64,000 nt of DNA from Xenorhabdus cabanillasii (GTDB lineage Bacteria; Pseudomonadota; Gammaproteobacteria; Enterobacterales; Enterobacteriaceae): positions 4,216,001 to 4,280,000 of the forward strand of contig NZ_QTUB01000001.1 of assembly GCF_003386665.1 (NCBI RefSeq), read 5' to 3'. The position numbers were made by a program, and so were the translations under genes. The number at the start of each line of letters is the position of its first letter. The stretch's first letter is position 1. The notes under the pieces are model-generated. The model ran no database searches. It saw only the letters and a list, made by a program, of their open reading frames with translations, and was not told the DNA's origin. Shown piece after piece: positions 19,001 through 25,847 of this stretch.

Positions 19001-21010
19001 CAGTGCAACTGCTTTTGTATCAGAAGAAAGTGGATTAGAAGTATCACTATCACTGCTGATATGGGTAATAATGTTGGCACCGCCGAACAAGCCAGCTTCA
19101 AGATCCCCTTCCCCTATCTTGGTCAGGATATTGGCTCCCCCGGCCAGAATAGCAGAAACATGGCCCTGCCCCATTTTAGTCAGGATATTAGCGCCACCAA
19201 CACCAGACCAGACCGCATCCCCATGACCAATTTGAGTGTGAGTATTAAAACCCCCACCCATTGAAACGCGACTATTGCCATTACCTTTGTGGATAGAAAT
19301 ATTGCCGGCCGCCAGAAGATGAGCAAGATAGCGACCATCACCAACGCGAACCAATACGTTTGCTGCTCCACCAGCATTGACTTCCATATCCCCGCGCTTC
19401 GCCTGATGAAGAAGTACGTTAGCAACACCGGCACCATTAAAGCTCAGGTTTCCTTCCTTGCCTTTTTTGATGATGACATTTGCACCACCGGCACCATTAA
19501 ATTCTGTGTTACCGAATGCGGAAGTGTGTTCAATAATGTTGGCAATGCCCGAGCCATTAAAATAGACATTACCCTTTGTTACATTGGATTTGATGACGTT
19601 GCCACCACCCGCACCTTCATAACGAACATCTCCCGAACTTTCGCGCCGCTCGGTAACTGGGAATAACGACTGATCACTGTATTCGTGCGTTCTGGCGACG
19701 CGTTCAGTCGTTTTGTGTACCATTCTGGCACTGTAATGAAGATCACTCAGTGAATAACCACCAGTCCCCATACTGTTATAACCATTGCCAGCAGAAATAA
19801 CTTCGTTTGCCACATTGGTCGTATAATCACCTTCTTTGTACCAGGGGCGCGCAATGTATTGCAGTATTCCGGTTTCAGGATCATTCCTTAGCTCAACCAC
19901 CACAATTTTGGTGTATATGCCCAGTTTCTTAGCATATACATAGGTGTTTGGCATCCGGTTAGATTTGACAGCTTTTACATCAACTGTTGAGCCATCCTGA
20001 TAAATCGCATAACCGCCCATTTTGGCATCTGATAAAATGATTTCGGACGCATTAACTTGAATGCCATTACCATAATTCATCCATTCGTTTTCAGTCAGCT
20101 TCTGCGTTACTGCCTGAATAGTGACAGGTTTCTGATGTTCAACGACCAGATTTGACAGGGTATATGCGCCGTCAATATTGACATCCACAAAACCACCCTG
20201 ACCAGAAATGTCTTGCTTCTCAAGTCCTTTAAGGTGATTACCTTCTTTATACCAAGAGGTCGAATGGTATATCAGTTTTCCGGTCACCGGATCATTACGA
20301 AGCTGAACTTTATTGATTTTAGTATAAGTACTATCTGCAAAAGCAAACAGATAAGTATTCGGCTCTCGTGTTGATTTAAGACCTGATACCTGATGATCGC
20401 TGCCAATCCATGAACCATTCATAGTGGCATTTTTCAGAACAATTTCTGCGGCAGCAGCGTATTCTATTCCTTCGCCACTGAAATCATTATCGGAACCTTT
20501 ACGGACAATTTTGTTATAACCACCCGCACCAACAAAATGGATATCCCCCTTTTCAACATCGGAGTACAGGTTGTTATAACCTCCAGCGCCCTTAAACAGG
20601 ATATCTCCCTGCACGCCTTTGCGGGTGATGCCGTTGTATCCTGATATACCAGAGTAATTGATGGCACCATTTTCGCCCGTGTGGTTAATTTCCAGCCCAC
20701 CGGCAGCACCAGCAAACTCAATCGTACCATTATGTGTTTTATTGATAGCGGTATATCCAGAACCGCCTTTTACGGTCAGGGAACCGCTTGTGTCATTGAC
20801 ATTCAGGTAACCGGCACCACCAACAATGGTATCATGTCCCCATGTTGTATTAATTGTTGCCCCAATCGATCCGACAACAATATAGTCATTACCACCGTAA
20901 GCATTGATGACACCACCGACGCCTATGGCGTGTATAGTGTTGCCGTCATTATCATCTTCGTATCTACCGGTAAAGAAGTATTCTGCACTTCGGTTAGATG
21001 ATTTCCCCAT
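7094..21010 (-). CDS. rtxA: MARTX toxin with RID, ABH, MCF and cysteine protease domains
   Basis: A secreted 4638-residue MARTX toxin that should form a pore in host cells and release effectors by self-cleavage. In order: A and B glycine repeats (about 20-1320); a jelly-roll-like module (about 1350-1495); coiled coil (about 1500-1760); an unassigned effector module (about 1900-2400); RID, the Rho-inactivation acyltransferase-like domain, with His2536 and Cys2775 in TDNCSS, spaced 239 residues as in the Vibrio cholerae domain; ABH, an alpha/beta hydrolase (about 2890-3150) with GYSMGG Ser3023; MCF (about 3170-3500) with the Arg3298-Cys3299-Asp3300 motif and His3411; cysteine protease domain with His3624 and Cys3669; then C-terminal repeats ending in GD-rich calcium-binding-type units. 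Order RID-ABH-MCF matches V. vulnificus biotype 1, whose first position is DUF1; actin cross-linking and RRSP domains are not seen. AGGA precedes ATG at 21010. It follows rtxC by 27 nt and rtxH by more, likely one transcript. Confidence 0.97.
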   Translation of the reverse strand: MGKSSNRSAEYFFTGRYEDDNDGNTIHAIGVGGVINAYGGNDYIVVGSIGATINTTWGHDTIVGGAGYLNVNDTSGSLTVKGGSGYTAINKTHNGTIEFAGAAGGLEINHTGENGAINYSGISGYNGITRKGVQGDILFKGAGGYNNLYSDVEKGDIHFVGAGGYNKIVRKGSDNDFSGEGIEYAAAAEIVLKNATMNGSWIGSDHQVSGLKSTREPNTYLFAFADSTYTKINKVQLRNDPVTGKLIYHSTSWYKEGNHLKGLEKQDISGQGGFVDVNIDGAYTLSNLVVEHQKPVTIQAVTQKLTENEWMNYGNGIQVNASEIILSDAKMGGYAIYQDGSTVDVKAVKSNRMPNTYVYAKKLGIYTKIVVVELRNDPETGILQYIARPWYKEGDYTTNVANEVISAGNGYNSMGTGGYSLSDLHYSARMVHKTTERVARTHEYSDQSLFPVTERRESSGDVRYEGAGGGNVIKSNVTKGNVYFNGSGIANIIEHTSAFGNTEFNGAGGANVIIKKGKEGNLSFNGAGVANVLLHQAKRGDMEVNAGGAANVLVRVGDGRYLAHLLAAGNISIHKGNGNSRVSMGGGFNTHTQIGHGDAVWSGVGGANILTKMGQGHVSAILAGGANILTKIGEGDLEAGLFGGANIITHISSDSDTSNPLSSDTKAVALGGANILTKKGKGNLLAVMGGGANVLTHVGDGTTSGVMLGGANILTKVGNGDTTGIMLGIGNVLTHVGDGQTLGVMAAAGNIFTKVGDGDTIAAMLAVGNIFTHVGEGNAFAIMAGGGNIFTKVGNGDALALMLAFGNVFTHIGDGTSVALMIAKANIATKAGNGDALAAMIGKANIFTQIGHGSTFAAMIGGANVLTKVGNGLTAALMVGKANIFTHVGEGTSIGLFAGTANIMTKVGDGTTLAAMFGKANVMTHVGDGLTGVLALGKANIVTKVGNDFMGVVAASEANVVTHVGKGTTAALLNGKGNVLTKVGDGTAVGLLVSKIGNIMTHVGDGTTVGFAKGEANIITKVGNGSGVNAVWGKANILTHYGDGDRYNFAKGEANIITKVGEGQEITVVQGQANIITHVGNGDDYTGAWGKANVITKVGDGRNVVLAKGDANIVTQIGEGDSFNALWSQGNLVTNVGDGTQVTAAKGKGNIITTVGNGLSVTATHGDLNVNTKVGDGVSVNVAWGKFNVNTRVGDGLNVSVMKGTGNANIRVGDGLNINASYARNNVAVQVGNGDFYSLAVAESNTQSNKLGALFDNIKQTLLGTAGSQGINYLVNGDEANTSGTHKGRGAIDLPEISSLNGFRLTEIGEVTSELQNSLQGSVSGVDTPDTDAIQNALSDEKHVYPDQVRNLITNGDFEQGSAGWQSTNGVEADYSAEAYGLSKEGHGERVSELDTHANTHIYQDINGLTEGESITVSFDFARRASISADNGMCVLWNGEVVFSVSAGDAAWSNKTLTLKAQAGSNRLEFAGTGQNDGLGYVLDNVVAQSELPGSGIAKHVKQDQAARNALQDKEKAEADRQRLEQERDKQLAAVSGTQAQLENTDLDALETNGQSQRDSINDEAQAITKALMAKTKGLEALNDHATHHGQSGSQWRDQFAGGLLGNLQSQLNSAKETAQQQLEHSQQASSERLGDIKDAVTKSESGVLNGEQNHQQSLQDIEKTRAGIELREQEATARMKQAEQAAHDGKSAVQKAEQRGQYAVSAAEMKTAQVQSDAKGAKLDGNSLPNRAQATGSGLSVKGQSATDTGKTFETTVENHAEKANSHIDSDSSVETEEGLSMELQYLEEDLNELDDAKEALDRLQINAGVRIRKRHTHLNAQSEETAQPSADSKVSANISVNTSTDISVSSMADMPVSSVRKEQKISGLDLSELEALGEIQAEKTQAQPEPTEASAESGAAIRAQKVADIYRWLDSDNDMATENYIPVPGFERVDADIPDDLRQKMVTFIEGYLNGTENSVPEEQRSSLAKLFIDATIDYDWDKRVEFISKLEHYGYSFEPAHGDKSIVSFWSGKNFKQYRDILDAAQTDGKKVVYDIDVKGNSFAIELNKTLMRWGGIFLDSDNAQQKALQSVINASARSNTGFWSSLYATGSRDDVYVIAEGGLRLGNYFWNVELPVLRQLQREGLVGEVRLLDKAAKEYQGVPPDEIGRRLTEAGVSVKARFDLLSLKEQEKLLALHPDRYKPDTLIDLNIKTSAIDNLLNQALPFYGLRTERNLLVRDSDEEGFEVHPWPGKRGDGSENESFKTIIVQDQSDKAQIKAIERFILANYDNYAQLPDKLYLVDDRIVSHDNGRTRILAEKVEGSWNYQPKTDLMSVSELQEAAYVKGKIRGDSYQKVLDALRNYENVLQENKDYDLNAIEKLAALRHQVEGYLLGHPDSERVPALKNLLSQVNVRINESTTLAESSVGSSGKGSFSDLYDKLGNASLKDSKHLYIDEQGDFVTRGKSNIQIATKAESAEKAIEQVKASVTREYGQSVTEAVFSNLNTRDLAKDGKGIDVSGLKKIHQAIEQQLSPISATLFIWKPGDHSRLGHAALQIGHGRIEVSAENAGEFNEKNYVSWWPKGGKSTNIGRIFNVSSAEHPEVRLRWRDLSQPAGQSRALELDVSSEENDNFGMQDGARKLERFIEKLQAAKGIDAKFEDISEGFAMAALANPNLLKPAGIPEHISRPFIQQWEDSSMDMFEVGKGFAQALRTAAKQQTPELTEKRVANVIRQFAEYELSNIQDFKASEPDQGRVFRINLAGLDAAAMQAEWHKISQNPDARYQLLTDNCSSIVARVLKAGGADQVIGHKWRPHFGVWTPTELFNYAQALQEAQVEGTVRKPSRLIGENLTEPGHSESKDKNKALENVAIDNDGTPPREREPLNPIARFLNNELYGAKDARRNINEDTQILLDHAVNNGTADKVTLRGDAGRLTGYYHVSDKGTDASAEQGTAEQKTAKKVVLFIHGSGSSAEEQADAIQGHYQKQGVDMLAVNMRGYGLSDGHPSEKGLYQDARTMFHYLVNDRGIKPENIIIHGYSMGGAVAADLARYAEHSGQPVSGLLLDRPMPSMTKAITAHEVSNPAGIVGALAKAVNGQFSVEKNLQGISKQTPIMLLTDNEGLGAEGEKLRTKLRLSGYQVSGEHTFYGHEASNRLMKQFARQIVTNLFDVQRQPDKPEILKDIWGELKNVGEALKPQVNKAGITTYDIRTTEDFLAGYKQGHAKQIVDGFRSDMSIKQLADLLVKGNWSAEQKGALTWEIESRALKVTFQEKAEKFNLLFRDVASTGIADTKASEQLAPQTLFLNLSNDGYGGRCDPLSKLVLVAKQLENDGQDGVARKLLEKMYSTAAVLSNPDLYSDTELANANKFLGSLAALHARNPMYGTFIKVWEEKLEGERALTVNGVINKVTAANAEGKPVLLELDAPGHAMSAWAKGSGENRVYGFYDPNVGIIEFSSAEKFGDYMTRFFGKSGLNMENSYKMPKNDAGEAVFYRVVVMDGGVLATYKPTHNISMRDILDLNVFDETPMKARAETEITDVVKSPLKDNLPEGVDRVVDNKNVESWERVTVTPQAEGGESRFDSQIIIQTENDPTVAKAAASLAGKHPDTSVIVQLDADGKYRVVYGDPTVLSGKLRWQIVGHGRDESTQHLTRMAGYSADELALKLKQFSTDFRQAGQPEHISLVGCSLIRDDKRDGFARRFISALDGQGLRTTVSARNSEVAVDSIGRKHTRDAQDHWVHKLVDNKIVLGWNDNGEVEARAERVRRGISEGDIILSRVGHTDVEAKAKGAIAKNTETFHAPKPHENGNNVVSSETPSKNQLSYSGNIQVQVGDGEFTAINWGTTNVGIKVGTGGFKSLAFGDNNVMVHIGHGDIKHSVDIAGYQAIEGAQLFVGNRNVSFNLGRSNDLIVMLEKSIPTPPLVNPFDGAARISGVLQNIASSQGSSDWLTEQDQQWSLEGAKKYISDLSGLDLTSSVKYETLTELNTENERSSRGLKNDIESTLNKNYNQWLGGAGNKPEPGSLSRADKFRQANEKLAFNFAVGGQGADIQVTTGNWNFMFGDNIQSILDTNLGSLFGLMTQQYTSTGMAKTTFTFSPTDLPRQIKNKLLGNLAGVRADTTLADIFGVDYTPDGHIVSRSGQPVDGVAILREMLEIIGEFSGDQLKAFTDPEKLLDGLKAGLNTGADGIKSFAESHGLKAKTPADAEEGKVSLSEGNQPTGQTVAEQPERAFGFNALNLPNLFATLFNQDKQAEMKSLVTNLKENLTADLLNMKDKTFDFLRNSGHLQGDGDIHISLGNYNFNWSGDGKDLGAYLGDNNNVWGGRGDDVFYSVGTSNIFTGGEGNDVGVLMGRENIMFGGAGDDVAVLAGRINYAYMGDGNDQVFAFGENGVIHGDKGRDYIVASGNFNRIDAGEDQDYVVTIGNNNQVDLGEGDDFATVFGNYNRIDSNNGSNSIKLMGYHAEINSGTGNDHLIADVVSKFSRFNGGDGDDLLVLGGYQNRFKGGMGVNSFVVSGNVIDNVVEDIKQGDKIVFNDINWQNLWFQRSGYDLVLLTNRNVRDTSVQGQFEMTGSVTFNDYFNGNRADIVTQMGDKDPQGEREYKALSANAVDTLVQAMSGFSPNIGDSGFIDSLDSQTKSTIITAWTDTTNGKSKLA

Positions 21011-21037
21011 AAATATTCCTGGTGTTGGGCAAAAAAA

Positions 21038-21499
21038 TTAAACAGTAAACCACTGCACCCGACGGATACAGCGGTCATTTTTAATATCCAGAATGCCCCG
21101 GACAGTACAGGCTTTCTGCCCTTTCCACGCTGCAAAAACACGTCGGCGCAGATCACAGGCAATGTCACGCGCATGTCCAAAAGGCGCTATCATTTCTGGA
21201 AAAAAGATATGCTGACCAGAGCGCCAGTCTTCATGCATGATTTCCCGTTCACCGGAAAGGATTGCATCCCGACTGCTGTCAGACAAAAAAGCCCAATTAC
21301 AAAAAGCAACTGGGCGTTGGTATTTATCTTCGTAATAGCAAAACTGATTGAGCTGAAATGACGGTAAAATACGTTGTTGCCATTCTGCAACTAAATAGCG
21401 TCGATGCAGGGGAGAATGCTGACAAAGTAACATCACCCCACCAATTAATGCTTGTATTTCAGTCTGACTCAGTGTTGCTGGTTGATGTGTGATCATCAT
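21038..21499 (-). CDS. rtxC: RTX toxin-activating lysine acyltransferase
   Basis: The 153-residue product belongs to the HlyC/RtxC family, cytoplasmic enzymes that transfer a fatty acyl group from acyl carrier protein to lysines of RTX toxins. The diagnostic features are SPLHRRY with the conserved histidine (His32) and the DWRSG...IAPFGHARD segment (about residues 91-113), where the family's conserved acidic residue lies. Length equals Vibrio RtxC and is slightly below HlyC (170). It ends 27 nt before the complete rtxA and begins 34 nt after the rtxH-like gene, as in the Vibrio rtxHCA order. The left MARTX locus has only a relic of this gene, so this copy may serve both toxins if both are expressed; that is inference. 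Confidence 0.92.
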   Translation of the reverse strand: MMITHQPATLSQTEIQALIGGVMLLCQHSPLHRRYLVAEWQQRILPSFQLNQFCYYEDKYQRPVAFCNWAFLSDSSRDAILSGEREIMHEDWRSGQHIFFPEMIAPFGHARDIACDLRRRVFAAWKGQKACTVRGILDIKNDRCIRRVQWFTV

Positions 21500-21533
21500 A
21501 ATCGAGCAACTATCTGGTAGGATTTTACTGATT

Positions 21534-21878
21534 TTATTTTGATTTTTTCGTGTTACGTGCTGTCGGTTTTACAGACTGTTCAGCTTCAACAGGTGCTGCA
21601 TTTTCGTTCACCTCTGGCATCGGCAAAAATCCGGCAGCAATCAGCTTATTGATTTCAGCTTCCATACGCGGATCTTCGAGCATACTTTTCACCATAGAAA
21701 CCATATACATAAAACCTGATACCGGCATATGGATAACTTGTTTTAACTCCAATTCCTTATCGTTTTCCGCCAGTACGCCATTTGCCATTCGATGAGGATC
21801 TTGACCAACAAAATAAAGAGAAAATACACCTTTATTGTAATTAACGCTTGAAATTGTTTGAACGAATTTTTCAGACAT
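21534..21878 (-). CDS. rtxH: RtxH-like conserved protein
   Basis: A small acidic protein of 114 residues when started at MSEKFVQTIS (ATG at 21876-21878). The frame continues upstream to a TTG at 21908, but neither that nor ATG at 21890 has a better ribosome binding site. The sequence has no signal peptide or membrane segment; a hydrophobic MPVSGFMYMVSMVKSM stretch sits mid-protein and the C-terminus is Ala/Pro/Lys-rich. It occupies the position of Vibrio rtxH, the first gene of rtxHCA, a conserved protein without a firmly assigned function, and resembles it as I remember that sequence. Assignment rests on position and resemblance. Confidence 0.7.
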   Translation of the reverse strand: MSEKFVQTISSVNYNKGVFSLYFVGQDPHRMANGVLAENDKELELKQVIHMPVSGFMYMVSMVKSMLEDPRMEAEINKLIAAGFLPMPEVNENAAPVEAEQSVKPTARNTKKSK

Positions 21879-21931
21879 ACCATTATCCATTAAATAAATA
21901 TTAATCAATTGTTAAAAACACATTAAAAAAA

Positions 21932-21989
21932 GGAATTTAATGATAAATGAAATCCTAACCAGATTAGGGTTCATTTATCATTTAATCCC
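21932..21989. promoter_or_regulatory. Long imperfect hairpin upstream of rtxH
   Basis: The arms share 13 contiguous paired bases, AATGATAAATGAA / TTCATTTATCATT, flanked outside by GGA/TCC pairing and inside by CCTAA/TTAGGG, around a loop near 21958-21963. It lies about 55-110 bp before the rtxH start, so it is probably in the 5' leader of rtxHCA or in an operator region. No T-run follows on the minus strand, arguing against a simple terminator. Confidence 0.5.
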
Positions 21990-22171
21990 TTTATTACAGC
22001 CATCTAATAGGTTAAGCAGCAATAAGGCACCGTTACAACATGAATTAATTAATGAGTGTTGAAGGTTGCAAACATACACTTCAACATAAATTGTAAAATG
22101 GCAAGTAAAACAAGGGAGAAGAAAACCAAGTAATCCATCGGCTATTTTGAGCGAAAATATATCTGCTTGCT

Positions 22172-22231
22172 TTTTAAAATCAACATATAAATATTAAAAT
22201 GTCTTTTTAACCACCACATTTTGTCCCAATT
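22172..22231. repeat. Duplicated rtx upstream block, copy 2
   Basis: Partner of 5381-5440, 43 of 60 positions identical without gaps. It ends 146 bp before the rtxB start and lies about 290 bp before the rtxH start, so it could hold control sites for either direction. Confidence 0.6.
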
Positions 22232-22377
22232 ACCCACGTTAATATCCCCATTAATGGCAGATAATATTGATTATTAAATTTATTAAGATTGTTTTATCGA
22301 GAGATATTACATTGTCTCTCTGGTTGCTTATTTAATTTGAGTTTTGTCTTTTTTTACAAATAGATATCCATGCATGA

Positions 22378-24498
22378 ATGAAACAGAAAAAAACGACATT
22401 ATCATTAATTAAGTTAATAATAATGATATCTAATGGCGAGCACTCGATTATATCTGATGAAAACATAAGCAATAATGATGATTATCATACTTATTTAAAT
22501 GAATTAAAGAAAAAACACCATATATCCATTAAAAATAAGCGTTCAATAAATAAGAAAATTAATACATTATCTTTGCCAGCTATTCTATTCGATAATGATG
22601 GTAACCCTTTTATTCTGGCAAAATCCGATGAACATCGTGTGTTAATTCAAAAACCTCATCAAGAAAAACCAGAAATATTAGATAAGGCAGGCTTTATCAA
22701 TTCATGGAGTGGACGTTGGATAAAAATAAAACAAAACAGTAGCCAATTTAATATCCAATGGTTCATTCCAGAATTTGTCAGACAGAAGAAAAATCTGTCT
22801 GAGATATTGCTGTTTTCTTTCGTCTTGCAGATCTTAGCCCTGATTTCTCCTTTATTCCTTCAGGTTGTCATGGATAAGGTATTAGTACATCAGGCGCTTT
22901 CTACATTGGATGTCTTGGTATTTGGTTTGGTGGTCGCCGGACTGATTGAAGTTATCCTGAGAGGGTTACGCGAATACCAGTATGCTCACACGGCTAACCG
23001 GATTGATATCAAACTGGGGCTTAAGCTGGTTAAGCACCTATTTGGCCTGCCTTTGCTGTATTTCAAATCCCGCCAGGTGGGAGCAATTGTCACGCGGGTA
23101 CGGGAACTGGAAACCATCCGGGAATTTTTGACAGGTTCGATGTTTACATTATGTATCGATGTCCTGTTCATGTTCGTTTTCATCTATGTTATGAGCCTGA
23201 TTTCCGGGACATTAACCCTGATCTTTCTGCTCACTATACCGTTCTATGCCTTACTTGCCTGGTGGGTTACGCCCAAGATCGAAAAAGCAGTAGAGAAACA
23301 ATTCACTCATGCTGCACTCAATACCTCTTTTCTGACTGAAACCGTTGCAGGAGCCGAGACGCTGAAAAGCCTTGCTGCTGAGCCACGTTTCACGCACCGC
23401 TGGGATAACCAGACCGAAAATATGGTCAGTACCAGTTATGAAGTTCAGCAATGGGACAACCGTTCCAGCCATCTGGTGACGCTGCTACAAAAAGTAACCA
23501 GTGCAATTATTATCTGGCTTGGTGCATCAGAAGTTCTTTCCCTGCATATGACTATCGGTCAATTGATTGCTTTCAATATGATGGTCAATCATACTGAACA
23601 ACCATTGACCAAACTGGTACAACTCTGGGGACAGTTTATCCGCTCACGTGTTGCTGTCGATAAGTTAGGGGATATGCTGAATTTACCGACGGAGCAACAA
23701 TCAGGTAAGGAGCAGGTCACACTAACGGGTGCAATTTCGTTCTCCGATATCGTCTTCCGTTACCAACCAAATCTTCCTCCGACTATTAACCATTTCACGC
23801 TGAATATCAGGGCAGGAGAAACCCTTGGCGTTGTTGGTACATCCGGTTCAGGAAAAAGCACCCTTGCCCGCTTGCTCTTGCGTCTCTATACCCCGGAACA
23901 TGGAAAAATCACATTAGATGGTATCCCGCTGCAACAGATTGATATTGCATCATTAAGGCAGCAAATAGGTATCGTGCTGCAAGAAAACTTTCTGTTCAAT
24001 AAAACCGTACAGGAAAATATTGCGCAATCACGGCCGGATACCTCATTGTCCGATATAATTGAAGCTGCAAAACTGGCCGGTGCTCACGATTTCATTCTCA
24101 AACTACCACTAGGGTATGACACTGTTATTGCAGAAGGGGGACAATCTCTGTCAGGCGGGCAGAGACAACGTCTGGCGATTGCCAGAACCCTGCTCTCTGA
24201 TCCCAAAATTTTGATCCTTGATGAAGCCACCAGCGCATTGGATGATGAATCACAGGCTATCATCCAATCCAATATGGCCAATATTGCACAAGGTAGAACC
24301 GTCATCACCATTGCACACCGATTGTCCACTGTTCGTCAGTGCAACCGGATAATTGTGCTGCATCAGGGCCAGATCACCGAACAAGGAAGTCATGAGCAAC
24401 TTTTGCAGAATGGCAAACACTATCGAAAACTCTGGCAACTACAGCAAGAACTACAACAAGAACAGGAACTGAAACAGGAGAGCTCCTCCCATGTTTAA
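22378..24498 (+). CDS. rtxB: Type I secretion ABC transporter, RtxB-like
   Basis: A 706-residue inner-membrane ABC exporter of the HlyB family. The N-terminal region (about 60-135) is a C39-like domain that lacks an obvious catalytic cysteine, as in RTX exporters that do not cleave a leader. A six-helix membrane domain follows (about 145-440), then the ATPase with Walker A GTSGSGKST (about 487-495), signature LSGGQRQRL (about 591) and Walker B ILILDEATSA (about 613). MARTX systems use two such ATPases, RtxB and RtxE, with the adaptor RtxD and TolC. Start is uncertain: ATG 22378 lacks a clear ribosome binding site, and an overlapping ATG at 22374 is in another frame. It overlaps rtxD by 8 bp. 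Confidence 0.93.
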   Translation: MKQKKTTLSLIKLIIMISNGEHSIISDENISNNDDYHTYLNELKKKHHISIKNKRSINKKINTLSLPAILFDNDGNPFILAKSDEHRVLIQKPHQEKPEILDKAGFINSWSGRWIKIKQNSSQFNIQWFIPEFVRQKKNLSEILLFSFVLQILALISPLFLQVVMDKVLVHQALSTLDVLVFGLVVAGLIEVILRGLREYQYAHTANRIDIKLGLKLVKHLFGLPLLYFKSRQVGAIVTRVRELETIREFLTGSMFTLCIDVLFMFVFIYVMSLISGTLTLIFLLTIPFYALLAWWVTPKIEKAVEKQFTHAALNTSFLTETVAGAETLKSLAAEPRFTHRWDNQTENMVSTSYEVQQWDNRSSHLVTLLQKVTSAIIIWLGASEVLSLHMTIGQLIAFNMMVNHTEQPLTKLVQLWGQFIRSRVAVDKLGDMLNLPTEQQSGKEQVTLTGAISFSDIVFRYQPNLPPTINHFTLNIRAGETLGVVGTSGSGKSTLARLLLRLYTPEHGKITLDGIPLQQIDIASLRQQIGIVLQENFLFNKTVQENIAQSRPDTSLSDIIEAAKLAGAHDFILKLPLGYDTVIAEGGQSLSGGQRQRLAIARTLLSDPKILILDEATSALDDESQAIIQSNMANIAQGRTVITIAHRLSTVRQCNRIIVLHQGQITEQGSHEQLLQNGKHYRKLWQLQQELQQEQELKQESSSHV

Positions 24499-25846
24499 AG
24501 CCATCTTACGTAAAGGGCTAAAACACCTGCGTGCTCCTTCAATACATTATGATTTTCTGCCAACCCATTTGGCATTGTCACAACGTCCACCTTCTCCGTT
24601 TGCTCGTTATACGGCGATTATACTTAGTATTGGTGTACTGGCAGCTCTCCTGTGGGCATATCTGGGAAAATTAGATGTACAGGCAACAGCAACCGGGCGC
24701 CTGATCGTCTCTGGTCGTTCGCAAATGATTCAGGCTTATGAACAGAGTCGTCTGATCACGATCCATGTTACCAACGGGCAACATGTTGAAAAGGGAGCAG
24801 AGCTACTGACATTAAATACACTCGGTGTGAATCAGGATATTGCACGTCTGCTTGAGCAGCGCGAATATTTCACTGAAGAGAAAATCCGTTATCAGGCTTT
24901 GCTGGACAAGCATAACCCTGAATCTTCACCTCTTTTCCAGCAGCAGCCGATATCTGTACAGCAGAAAATCCTGACACATTACTCTCATGAGAAGCAGGAA
25001 TTCGACGCTGTTATTACCAGTACCTATGCTGAAATGAATGTCAATCTCTCTTCCCAAAAAGCCAAAGAGAGCGATATTAAGGCGCTGACTAATCTGCGCC
25101 AGAATATCAGTCAACGCTTACAAGCAAGGAAGACACTGAGTCAGCAGAAAGTTATAAGCCGAATGGAATATCTGGAACAGGAAAAGGAATTACTGGAAAC
25201 AGAACGGCTGCTAACTCAACAAAGATCAGAACTTAATGTCCAGATGACTCAATACAAAAGCCTTGAAGAGCGTCTGAAAAGTCTCAACGCACAAAAAGAA
25301 CGGGAATGGTTTGAAAAAAGAAAGCAGGCTGAAATACAACTGGCTGTGCTGAAACAAGAACTATCAAAAATGAAGGAGCGGGAAGAACTTTCTGTTGTAC
25401 GTTCTCCCGTTACAGGTACTGTTCAGCAATTGAGTGTTCATACTTTTGGCGCAGTGCTGCAACCCGCGCAAAATCTTATGGTGATCGTTCCAGATGACCA
25501 TGTACAACTCGCTGAAATCCAGATCCTGAATAAAGATATCGGCTTTGTTCGTCCCGGTCAGTCGGTAACAGTGAAAGTCGATGCTTTCCCTTATACACGC
25601 TATGGTACTATTGAAGGAAAATTACTGAGTATTTCCCGAGATTCCACTATTGATGAACGATTGGGACTGGTTTTTCCGGCTCAAATCAGCCTCAAGCAGA
25701 ACAATATCATGGTTGATGGCAAACCCGTCGAGCTTACGGCAGGAATGTCGATTGTTGCAGACATCAAGACCGATCAACGGCGAGTGATTGATTACCTGCT
25801 CAGTCCGATTCAGGAATATCAGTCTGAAGCGCTGAGGGAAAAATAA
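24491..25846 (+). CDS. rtxD: Type I secretion membrane fusion protein, RtxD-like
   Basis: A 451-residue HlyD-family periplasmic adaptor linking the inner-membrane ATPases to the TolC channel. A short cytoplasmic N-terminus is followed by one membrane helix (about 38-57, IILSIGVLAALLWAYL), a split lipoyl/barrel-sandwich domain (TATGRLIVSGRS... and ...VRSPVTGTVQQLSVHT), a long alpha-helical hairpin rich in Gln/Glu/Lys (about 140-300) and a C-terminal beta-barrel. Length is close to HlyD (478) and Vibrio RtxD. It overlaps rtxB by 8 bp and precedes rtxE by 1 bp, so the three are translationally coupled. TolC itself is not in the window. Confidence 0.94.
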   Translation: MFKAILRKGLKHLRAPSIHYDFLPTHLALSQRPPSPFARYTAIILSIGVLAALLWAYLGKLDVQATATGRLIVSGRSQMIQAYEQSRLITIHVTNGQHVEKGAELLTLNTLGVNQDIARLLEQREYFTEEKIRYQALLDKHNPESSPLFQQQPISVQQKILTHYSHEKQEFDAVITSTYAEMNVNLSSQKAKESDIKALTNLRQNISQRLQARKTLSQQKVISRMEYLEQEKELLETERLLTQQRSELNVQMTQYKSLEERLKSLNAQKEREWFEKRKQAEIQLAVLKQELSKMKEREELSVVRSPVTGTVQQLSVHTFGAVLQPAQNLMVIVPDDHVQLAEIQILNKDIGFVRPGQSVTVKVDAFPYTRYGTIEGKLLSISRDSTIDERLGLVFPAQISLKQNNIMVDGKPVELTAGMSIVADIKTDQRRVIDYLLSPIQEYQSEALREK

Positions 25847-25847
25847 T

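Larger units (their letters stand above)
21909..22377. other. Divergent rtxH/rtxB intergenic region
   Basis: 469 bp of AT-rich sequence separate the rtxHCA operon (minus) and rtxBDE operon (plus). It contains a long imperfect hairpin (21932-21989) and the block shared with the other rtx locus (22172-22231). No ORF is credible. Both operons' promoters should lie here. Confidence 0.7.
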
